This document shows, piece by piece, positions 1-7,656 of a stretch of 11,211 nucleotides of DNA. Under the pieces are notes generated by a model, which saw only the letters and a list, made by a program, of their open reading frames with translations, was not told the origin of the DNA and made no database searches. The stretch lies in NCBI GenBank assembly GCA_035772785.1, contig JAOCPU010000126.1:1-11211 (forward strand), given 5' to 3'. A program made the position numbers and the translations under genes. The number at the start of each line of letters is the position of its first letter. Within the stretch, counting starts at the first letter, position 1. The DNA comes from Phlebiopsis flavidoalba. Lineage: Eukaryota > Basidiomycota > Agaricomycetes > Polyporales > Phanerochaetaceae.

Positions 1-5
1 AAGTG

Positions 6-34
6 CAGGGGGTTGACATTCCATGCCGTCCAGG
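6..34 (+). repeat. Left terminal inverted repeat
   Basis: Read inward, this end shares CAGG, then TGACATTCC, then TGCCGTCC with the reverse complement of 11175-11203. About 24 of 29 positions match, with the differences clustered just inside the first CAGG. Matching may extend weakly outward to position 1 (A-GT), so the true tip could lie slightly further left. Confidence 0.75.
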
Positions 35-160
35 ATTCCGGGCCGGGCCGTCCATGCCGTCCATGCCGTCTCGGTTGGCCTGATGTCACACCTTGTGACG
101 CTCAAGCCGTGAGACTGTGACCATTGTGTGTCACTGATGTCTCCATGCCGTGTAGACTTT
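17..160 (+). repeat. Left subterminal zone with repeated 9-mer CCATGCCGT
   Basis: The 9-mer CCATGCCGT occurs at 21-29, in tandem at 52-60 and 61-69, and again at 143-151. A short interrupted palindrome, GTCAC-5-GTGAC, lies at 85-99. Clustered short subterminal repeats of this kind are typical transposase-binding regions of DNA transposons; that role is inferred. The same motif recurs inverted near the right end (11080-11094). Confidence 0.6.
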
Positions 161-547
161 GCTTCGAACACTCCTCCTCCTCGTCTCTATCTCAGCTCTC
201 CTCTAATCTAGGCTCATTCTGTCTCTGGGTTTGGTCTGTGTAGCAACAAGCCTTTCAATCTAACTTGAGTACCTCAGACCTTTAACAAGCCGTGACTGTG
301 AACTGCAAGTTAGGAGCACTCCCATTTTTGGTAGCTCAGAGCTGTCAAAAACATGTCTTCGGGTACACTCTTCGATGCAAGCATTACAAGCCCGTATATT
401 TGAACCAGCCTGGGTTGCTGGCCGTTGCAGTGGCAACAACTTTCCCCTCATTCTTCTCCCTTTTCACTGCGCTCAACGTCGTCGCTCTCTGCTGTGTTTG
501 TATATTGCTCTTTCTGATTTCCGAGAACACTCCTTATTCCCCAATGA
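161..547. promoter_or_regulatory. Gene-free upstream region, possible promoter/5' leader
   Basis: No reading frame here looks like a real protein. The stretch is pyrimidine-rich, notably 440-540, as is common upstream of fungal transcription starts. A near-repeat is visible: AAGCCGTGAGACTGTGA at about 104-120 resembles AAGCCGTGACTGTGA at about 287-301. It probably holds the promoter and 5' leader, and perhaps an unrecognised first exon, of the downstream cysteine-cluster gene. Confidence 0.35.
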
Positions 548-2914
548 AACAGGCCGTCTCTGTATCCTGGGGTGAGGCTCAAGTGTAGGACTTGTCGCAA
601 GACATTACGCCCTAAGCCGTCGAGCGGGTACAATAAGCAGGCTGAAAAGGGGAGACTTTACATTCTTGTGAGTATCAGTACCTCTCTCAAGCTGCAAAAT
701 CCTTCCTGACTCTTCTGTAGTGTGACGAGCACCCAGGAAGTCAGTCCTTTCAGTGGGTATCTCCTAGACCTACGGTGGAGAACTGGGGCCTGTCGGACTC
801 GGATTCAGGATCCTCAAGCGTGAATCCCGCTCAACATCTCTTCAAGATACCGTCCAGGCAAATTCGCTACTCACCGTATCCCAGCTCGTCTTCCTCCACC
901 ACTCTTTCCCGCTCTTCCTCCTCTCCGTCAATACCGGCAACTACGTTCAGAATGCCTGGAGCCGCGCGGAAACTTCGTCGCACTTGCATTGTCCAGGAAT
1001 GCAATTCCAACGCAAACCAGCGATGTGTTCGCCTCATGTGTGTGAAGGATTGTAAGGACAGTGGAGGATGTACAGGAGTCGGAAAGGACCATTTCGTGAG
1101 CAGTATAACTTCCATCTCAAAACCCCGACCGCTTCGGAAGCTCTTCCCGATGACCCTTCACGATCTTCAAGTTCCGAACCCCGCTCTCCCTCACCTCCTC
1201 CTCATCTACGCACTCCATCTCCCTCCCATTCTCATGTGCGCTCACGTCCACCCTCACATGAGCATGCTTTACCGCTATCACCACAGAGAGAAGAAGAGGA
1301 GGAATCGTCAGAAGATGAACCACAAGCTGGTCCCTCTCGTCTTGCGTCGCAGCTTCAACCTCCGAGTCTGCCTCATCCCATTCCACCACGTGGTCCTCCC
1401 AGCTTCCATCGTGCCCTCTGCGCCTCGTTCTACTCAGACCACCCTGCCTACACGTTCTCAAGCTGATCTCAGCTCTGCGCCTCGTCGTGTGACCCATATG
1501 CCTGAACGTTTCACGGAGATCCGCGCGCAGGAGCAAGAGATTGAGCTGCACAGAAGAGCTCAGCAACAGGCTTTACAGCAGTCTAGGCAGCGTGAAGTGG
1601 AGTGCGTCTACGTACATGCATGGACAAAGGTAAGTGTAAACTTCCTTTCTTTGACTTCACGTTTGCTGATTGCTGTCAACAACTTAGGACGGTGCTCAAG
1701 CGATCCAGACTGTTCTTCAAGAGTGCTTCAACAACCCCTTCCCCTTCCTCCCTTTCACCAGCGCCGTTCTTCAAGACATTGGTCTTCTGTCTTCATCTTC
1801 ATCGACAACTCTTCGCTTTCAGGTCTATGACAAGAACACACGAGACCTGGTTCAATGTCAAGGAAGGACACCAGCTCCAGGTCGAAGCCCAAGAGCACCT
1901 TTACCTCGCAGGGTCAGGCGTAACCAACATGCCTGACCTTGACGAGCTCCTAGCCAAAGACCAGCAGTCTCAGCAACTTCAGCATCTTCGTCTCAACCTG
2001 ACGGGGCAGCGCAAAGATGTTCGCCGACGTGAAGAGCTTGCGTTCATGGCCAGCGCTCCATCTGGAGCATCTCATCCTTCTCGTCTCAACTCTCGCAAGG
2101 GAAAGGAGGTCTCTCGGCCACCTGCATTCCAGCCGTATCCACCTCCGTCCTCATCTCGCCATTCCTTAGACTCTACCTCACACCCTACTAAAGCTCGTTC
2201 TCAGAAGCATGTTCTTCTTCCTCCGGCCCCGTCAAGATCGTCTTACCAGTATAAGGCACCAGCCCTACCTCCTTCGAGTACGGTCATCAAGACCGAGACT
2301 TCTGCAGATGACATGGTCATTGATCTCTCCTTATCACCGACCACAGCACACCCCATCCTCATCGCAAAGCTTCTCGACGTAAACTCAGCCTTGGTGGATT
2401 TGATGGACAGGGATCCCAGCACGACAATCCCATCAGCATCTCGTCTGATTCTGAGGACACTGGTTATCGCTCAGACTCTTATCTTCCACCTCCACCCTCT
2501 CTTGACGTTTGATGACGCTGGCTTCGAACTTTCTTCGGAGACGTCTTCTGAGAGCAGCGGTGATCGTGAGCTGCAATGGCCTCGGGACTAGGGCCTACGT
2601 GGCAGATCGTCAAGTCTTTCAAGCTTTGTGACGTGGCATCTTCCCAACGTAACAACTCTGTTGCTCGCCAATTCGCTCTATCGTTTCCTGGAGTCCGCTT
2701 CTCGTCCTCAACATTCTATAATCATCGCTCTCGCTGGGACGCCGCTAGCCCTGAACTAAGGAAGAAGTATCTGGGCCTCAAGGACAATGAGCTTGGGAAG
2801 TGGAAGAACTTCATGCGAGAGGCTCCAGATCCTCGTGCAGCAATTGGCAATGCAAGAAAGAGATTTGCGCGAGAAGTACAGGCAGCAGTCAAAGCCGAGC
2901 AAGGGCTTGTTTAG
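548..2914 (+). pseudogene. Ser/Pro-rich cysteine-cluster protein of transposon cargo (frame-broken)
   Basis: Exons: about 548-667, 721-1629 and 1688-2914. Introns 668-720 (53 nt, with a CTGAC branch site) and 1630-1687 (58 nt, GTAAGT donor) have good splice sites. The first cluster spans intron 1: CRTC, then CDEH, followed by FQW. A second cluster lies near 985-1095: C-x4-C, QRC, C-x3-DC, GGC and a final His. A Ser/Pro-rich linker follows, then a charged helix near 1500-1600, a segment reading AWTKDGAQAIQ after intron 2, an acidic Ser-rich stretch, and a helical C-terminus (FKLCDVA to FYNHRSRW) ending at 2914. The frame must shift at about 1095, 1410, 1847, 2328, 2510 and 2595. I recognise the pattern from agaricomycete hypothetical proteins near KDZ-type elements. 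A zinc-dependent nucleic-acid-binding role is inferred. About 750 residues if joined; the start is unresolved. It runs tail to tail with the TET/JBP gene. Confidence 0.62.
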
Positions 2915-3097
2915 GACATTCATTCATTTCTTCTCTTTGTTTACGTTCACTTCATGTTTCCCTTCTTGATTTGTTCCATCTCGCTATGTTTTCACTTCTC
3001 AGAAGACTCGCATATATGTACATTAACAGATTCTCGTGGTCCATTATTAGATTTGTAGCGTAAGCGTGTGATTATGAATGGAATTGTACTTCTATCT

Positions 3098-4835
3098 CTA
3101 ATATCCAAAGACTTGCCCATGATCCGCACGCAACTCGCTAACTTTGGAAAACAGCCCTAGAGCAAAGTCAACTCGGGTTGTCGTACGAGTCTTCCATTGC
3201 TCTGCTGCAGCCACAGGATCCTCTTCTTTAAACTGGTCCCATGTTCGGAAAACCGTATTCAACCCAACGAAAAAGACCTCCAGCCGCAAAACGAACCAGA
3301 GATGATCGAGATTCGTGTTCTTGAATGGGTGTATTGCCATGGGTAACAATTGCAGACGGAATGAGGACAGTTGACCCAGGAGGGAACTCAACCACGATGC
3401 CCATCTGTAAAAGAATTAGATGACCGCCCTTCTTGGGGTCGAAGTTGCCTAGGCTCTGGATAGAACACCATCCAAAGGCAAGATTTGCATGGTCGTTGTG
3501 AAGATACGCGACGCTTTTCTTGCTTTTGTTCTTGCAGCGAGCGGCCCAAACAGATTGTTCATTAGAGGGATGATGTAGTTCTGGATCGTTGTCGTACAAC
3601 TTGGTCAGTGTTTTGGTGTAGTAGCGGAATAGTTTGGGGGCGTAGAACGCAAAAGAAGCTAGAACATGTGTTAATACATCCCTCAGGTTATCAACGGGAG
3701 AAGGATGTACCATTTGCAAATGAACTTAGCCTTGCAAGAGACTTGTTCTCGGCGAGACTGTCAAGAACCTGTTGGTTATGCTTTGTATGACGCATATTGC
3801 GCGGTTTCTGCATAGGTCACAATGAGCATTATGTGTGCAACGTGACAGTTGAAGACTTACCGTCTGGCCTCCTCCATAAGACGGACCTTCATTTGCGCAT
3901 AGATAATCTCCCCGGCGATTTTCCCCTGTTGATCCAGGTAGTCGAGGGAGTGCCTGACTGCTACCCCAATGCATCTCCTCTCTGCCTCTGCCGAGAACAT
4001 CCAAGGCGTCGGCTAGTACAAACTCCCATGAGTCTCGACCATCTACATCTGCAGGGCGGCCAACGAGAACACCGATAATGAGCTCATCCCTGTCAATGAG
4101 CAAAATCGGAGTGCTGGAATATAGGTCAGCCACGATTATTGTTGCAAAGACTGTACACTCACCGTCCATCCCAAGGGACAAGGCGCAGACCCATTGCCAA
4201 AGCTTCCTCAAGAGACAAGACCTTTGTCCCTTCCTTCGTATATTTCCCCTTCCACGCCCCTTGGCATGCTGGAAGATCTCCTACACTTATGTCACATTGC
4301 AAAGTCTTCAGGTTGTCGAACTTCCGAGAAAGCTCTTCACGGACTTTATAAGCGGCAGCCTTTGCAAATCCCAAAGGATCTGCATCAGCCCGACGTTGGC
4401 GTTCTTCTCTCTCTTGCTGTCGTTTGTTGCGCCTACGCTGAGCCTTGGCTTTGTCGGCTGGCCTCAGCACGTGAGAATCCTGCCTTGTCCGTGTTGGGCT
4501 CTGGGTGTGTTTGTCCGTTGCAGGCGTGAATGAGAAAATGAAGGTTGTGCCAGCCGCAATGACGCTTGAGCAAGAGTTTCTGGTACTGAGTAAGGGAGAG
4601 TGTTTGTAGTCGGAGTAGGCGACAACGGAGTAGCAGGTGGTGGAGTTTCTAGTGGGGTCAATGGTTGTAGAGGCCCACCAAGACCTGTCACAAACTCCAG
4701 AATTTGCAAGTTGGTGGGCGGAGTTTCTTCGTCCATTTCGGCCTGACGCATGAACTCAGCAGCGATACTAGAGCCTACGTCAATTGACGTAGGCAAAATG
4801 GAGTGTTCTGAATGTGACTCGAAGTCATCATAGTT
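3098..4835 (-). CDS. TET/JBP-family Fe(II)/2-oxoglutarate dioxygenase (two frame breaks)
   Basis: Exons on the - strand: 4835-4163, 4113-3861, 3807-3711 and 3658-3098. Introns are 4114-4162 (49 nt), 3808-3860 (53 nt) and 3659-3710 (52 nt). Order: a Pro-rich N-terminus; a basic helix QRRRNKRQQEREERQRR; the block LRLVPWDGR, then GVLVGRP; YGGGQ; then the double-stranded beta-helix core. The core has the HxD iron motif in LHNDHAN (His 3498-3500, Asp 3492-3494), GHLILL, EFPPGSTVLIPSA, the distal His in THGN (3339-3341), the 2-oxoglutarate Arg in HESRSS (3306-3308) and GGLFRWVEYGF. Family members oxidise 5-methylcytosine or thymine in DNA, in the nucleus. Fungal members are expanded alongside KDZ transposons. 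One frame break lies within 4470-4545. The other is an extra base at 3247/3248, after the core; the tail RTWDQFKEED continues in the next frame. About 527 residues are visible. The first exon is unresolved. Confidence 0.85.
4773..4794. repeat. 22-nt perfect palindrome inside the TET/JBP N-terminal exon
   Basis: GCCTACGTCAA is followed directly by its exact reverse complement. The centre contains two facing TGACGT half-sites, which resemble bZIP (ATF/CREB-type) sites. It lies in coding sequence close to the 5' end of the first resolved exon. A regulatory role is only a possibility. Confidence 0.5.
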
Positions 4836-5300
4836 CTAAATGACAAATATGTCAGCGTGAGGTCCTGAACACAAGCTGTAAAACACCGAAGAGCTATAGG
4901 TAATAGATACGATCTGCCAGGGTATCCACAGAGGGCCACAAGTGCGGGCCCTTCAAGTGTCTGCCAAGGCGTCACATAAACCATCAGAGCACATACCATC
5001 TTTCCTTGCCTGGATATCAGCAGAGGGCCACAAGTGCGGGCCCTTCACGCATCCATCCAGGATTTTGGGGAGAAGATGGCACATGCACGATGTAAAAAGA
5101 AGAGAAAAGGGTGTAAAATGACAAGAAGCAACAACCTACCATGTTGTAACCCATCCTGACACCTCCAACCTCACAATCCTATACCAGCCTCCCTAACTGA
5201 CTCTTTTCGCTCTACCCCAATGCGACAGGTCACAGAGATTCACACTCAGGCTGCTGGGATATTGAAGGAAAGAGAACACTGTTGGCCAAGTGAGAACGCG
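4836..5300 (-). other. Unresolved 5' region of the TET/JBP gene
   Basis: On the - strand an acceptor (CATTTAG, at 4836-4837) starts the first confident exon, so at least one exon must lie upstream. Candidate donors are GTATGT at 4996 and GTATCT at 4910. A candidate start, ATGGGTTACAACATG followed by GTAGGT, lies near 5140-5155. I could not build a single consistent model. No + strand gene is evident here. Confidence 0.35.
4929..5047. repeat. 27-nt perfect direct repeat, 92 nt apart, upstream of TET/JBP
   Basis: Positions 4929-4955 and 5021-5047 are identical for 27 nt, from CAGAGGGCCACA to GGGCCCTTCA. Similarity continues weakly to the left for about 6-8 nt. On the - strand each copy can encode GPHLWPS followed by a short Asp-containing stretch, so this may be a duplicated exon fragment. 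Confidence 0.6.
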
Positions 5301-5308
5301 TATATAAG
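5301..5308 (+). promoter_or_regulatory. TATA-like box between the divergent genes
   Basis: TATATAAG lies in the gap between the - strand TET/JBP gene and the + strand gene starting at 5619. Its orientation suits the + gene, but it is about 310 nt from that ATG. A long leader or an upstream start would be needed. The rest of 5309-5618 holds no supported gene. Confidence 0.35.
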
Positions 5309-5618
5309 CTCGTTTAGCATTGAGATGAACTTACAAATATATTTAGAGAGAGTTTCTAGGCAGGAGGATAAATGACACGAAACGAGGTCGAGCAATTTGC
5401 ATGCCAGCGCGACAGTTTAGGGTAGGTCAAAGCGCGTAGAGGACGCCATAGGGCGCCCATTCGAGCTTGCAACCGCCCTATACTGCGCCCTCGACCACGC
5501 TCCTCTCGAACAGCCAGCACCACCTGCAGAGCGCATGGGCTCCCTCTTGACAGAAGGACATTTATGTTGAATCTAGCTACCACTCCGCCTCTCGACTCTC
5601 AGCCGTCTATCCAGCCCA

Positions 5619-6259
5619 ATGTGGCCCTTTCGACGCCGTCCCCCCTCGCCATGTCCCGCGCCCTCTCGTCTCTCCAGCGTGAAACCTCCCTCTGCATATA
5701 GAGGCCGCGTTTGCTGTTCGAACGGTCTAATCGGCGTGCGCGCCCGCGAACTGCTGCGTGCGAGAGAGGTACATCAAGAGGTGAGTTAGTAATCCATTCA
5801 AACTAGACTGAATGGCTCATTACCTTGTTTCACAGTGTCTCCTGCCACCCTTCGACGACGATGCCATAGTGGCGACTCAAACACCAGTAAGCAGTCGGCG
5901 CCAGTAAGTAGTCGCGATGTGCTGCTTCAAGTGCCATTACTTATTGCGGTTTTCTCTAGATGGCTTCAATACTCGCGTGGGAGGCCTTCGCGCGGGCCGA
6001 ACGCGTTTGCGCAGATCGCAAATACAACACGAGTAAGTAACTTTATTGTGACGCGTTGAGCTACAGATGCTGACCTCTGGTTTTGTAGATGTTTTCGCCT
6101 TCGTCTCAAGACCTGAACGGAGAGTCTCGAACCATTTGTGTGAGCCTTAATGAGCAGTATCGCATGGTAATCACTCAAATTGACCTTCTCGTCAACGAAT
6201 GAAAGGCTTACTTCAAGTGTTTCTAGGTCGTTCCAAACGTTCTTGACGGCCGCGTATGA
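5619..6259 (+). CDS. Small multi-exon gene of unknown function
   Basis: I do not recognise the family. The ATG at 5619 opens MWPFRRRPPSPCPAPS. Likely exons are 5619-5780, 5836-5903, 5960-6032, 6089-6166 and 6227-6259. The introns are 55, 56, 56 and 60 nt, all GT-AG, most with GTAAGT-like donors and pyrimidine-rich acceptors. This model stays open to TGA at 6257-6259, for about 137 residues. An alternative donor at 5887 gives exon 2 as LLPPFDDDAIVATQTP and puts exon 3 in a frame reading MASILAWEAFARAERVC, which looks more protein-like, but it then stops near 6151. A frame break in a longer ancestral gene would explain both. The N-terminus is basic and Pro-rich; no membrane segment or catalytic motif is visible. 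The repeat array starts 180 nt downstream. Confidence 0.5.
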
Positions 6260-6441
6260 AAAGTCCGTGCTGTCGAGTAGCCCTTGCTCGTGGGAACGCG
6301 AACCTTCGTCTCGCGCCCCGTACCCGCGCCCACTCCTCACAACCTCGACCACCGGACGTCGAAACATGGCAAATCGTGTCGCCCAGCCGTTTGGCTTCCT
6401 TGCGCTTGTCCCCGAGGCTGAGTGGATTGGGCCAACGCCTA

Positions 6442-6920
6442 GGGCGACGCGTTCGGCGTGGACGGCGAGGGCGACGCGTTCGGCGTGGAGGACAAGGGCG
6501 ACGCGTTCGGCGTGGAGGACAAGGGCGACGCGTTCGGCGTGGACGGCGAGGGAGATTCGGCGTGGACGGCGAGGGCGACGCGTTCGGCATGGAGGGCCAG
6601 GGTGACGCGTTCGGCATAGAGGGCCAGGGCGACGCGTTCGGCGTGGAGGACAAGGGCGACACATTCGGCGTGGGGGACAAGGGCAACGCGTTCGGCATGG
6701 AGGGCCAGGGTGACGCGTTCGGCATAGAGGGCCAGGGCGACGCGTTCGGCGTGGAGGCCAAGGGCGACACATTCGGCGTGGGGGACAAGGGCAACGCGTT
6801 CGGCATGGAGGGCCAGGGTGACGCGTTCGCGATACGTTCGGCATGGACGGAGAGGGCGACGCGTTCGGCGTGGACGGCGAGGGCGACGCGTTCGGCGTGG
6901 ACGGCGAGGGCGACGCGTTC
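6442..6920 (+). repeat. CpG-dense 27-nt minisatellite, about 18 units
   Basis: The 27-nt unit contains GACGCGTTCGGCGTGG and, in one + strand frame, encodes the 9-residue repeat GDAFGVDGE with Glu/Gln/Lys variants. The consensus unit has seven CpGs. Short units near 6550 and 6830 break the phase. Reading frames stay open on both strands because the unit is a multiple of three and stop-poor, so long translations through it are not evidence of a protein. Confidence 0.88.
6586..6829 (+). repeat. 108-nt higher-order repeat within the minisatellite
   Basis: Four 27-nt variants are repeated as a block at 6586-6693 and 6694-6801. A partial third block starts at 6802. The blocks are nearly identical (one difference seen: GAGGACAAGG versus GAGGCCAAGG), so block-level duplication is more recent than the divergence among unit types. 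Confidence 0.8.
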
Positions 6921-6949
6921 ATTCTCGGGTGGGTGCAGTGACGACAGGG

Positions 6950-7020
6950 TGCAGTGACGATGCCACGCAAGAGACAGACAGCCTGCAGTGACGATGCCAC
7001 GCAAGAGACAGACAGCCTGC
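6950..7020 (+). repeat. 34-nt tandem duplication
   Basis: Two identical 34-nt units, 6950-6983 and 6984-7017, begin TGCAGTGACGATGCC and contain CAAGAGACAGACAGCC. A degenerate half-copy (GGGTGCAGTGACGACA) lies just upstream. Confidence 0.85.
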
Positions 7021-7192
7021 CCCGCGAGGCCACGGTCGCCTCGTTTGCGAGAGTCCCCGTTGGTGAGTGTCATCTGTCTGCCTTCGAGAGGCGGTGGCTA
7101 ATGTTCTGCGGCTTTATCTCAGGTGCTCGCATCGTTCGAGAGCCCTTCCCTCATAAGTGTCTCTTGTGGAGGGTGGCGTGTATGATGCGTCT
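7018..7192 (+). other. Possible exon pair with a 60-nt intron
   Basis: A plausible intron runs 7063-7122 (GTGAGT donor, GGCTAATG branch-like site, CTCAG acceptor). It would join EATVASFARVPVG to ARIVREPFPHKC in one frame. The intron length is a multiple of three without stops, so read-through is also open. It could be a remnant of the 5619 gene or of a separate gene interrupted by the repeats. No family is recognised. Confidence 0.3.
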
Positions 7193-7194
7193 GA

Positions 7195-7465
7195 CGTGGG
7201 CAACGAGCTCGGCGTGGAGATCTAGGGCGACGCGTTCAGCATGGGTGACGCGTTTGGCATGGGTGATGCATCTGGCATGGGGAATGAGGAGGGCTAGGGT
7301 GACGCATTCGGCATGGGCCACGCGTCCGGCATGGGGAACAAGGGCAGCATGTATGACGTGTTTGGCGTGGGGGACGTGGAGGGCTAGGGCGATGCATTTG
7401 GTGTGGAGGGCTAGGGCGACGCGTCCGGCATGGGGGACGAGGCCAGCATGTGTGGCGTGCATGTA
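7195..7465 (+). repeat. Decayed relative of the 27-nt minisatellite
   Basis: Repeated GACGCGT-TGGCATGG-like words recur with irregular 18-27 nt spacing. Units such as GGGCGATGCATTTGGTGTGG match the array at 6442-6920, except that several CpGs have become TpG or CpA. Stop codons (the TAG in GAGGGCTAGGG) interrupt the frame. Confidence 0.7.
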
Positions 7466-7656
7466 CCAGACAGCATGCTCACCTCGGACACTGTAGTGAC
7501 GTGTAGACATGTAGTTTATTTCTAAGTTACAATGTGCTCGAGTCTCCAAATGACTGAAAGCCGGAACGGAACCTCGTTGCTGGTACTATCATGTCAAACC
7601 TTATAGTGTGATCATCATAGACTTGTCTTTTTCCTTGTTCTCCATCCTTCGACACC

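Noticed and set aside
260..633. Short frames at the left end on both strands
   Set aside because: They have no motif. Only the frame beginning about 548 joins across intron 1 to the CDEH exon.
1117..1566. Minus-strand 149-codon frame over the cysteine-cluster gene
   Set aside because: It is a shadow of the + strand Ser/Pro-rich coding region, which has cysteine clusters and splice sites.
3797..4533. Plus-strand frames of 93-151 codons over the TET/JBP gene
   Set aside because: They are shadows of the - strand exons, which carry the recognisable family motifs and consistent introns.
4778..4999. Minus-strand 74-codon frame upstream of the first confident TET/JBP exon
   Set aside because: It reads through the putative intron and into a different frame from the family-matching exon. 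The repeat and splice signals explain the region better.
5966..7073. Long minus-strand open frames (286 and 355 codons) through the 27-nt array
   Set aside because: Most of their length is translation of the minisatellite, which stays open in several frames on both strands. Only the 5966-6420 part is kept, as a low-interest finding.
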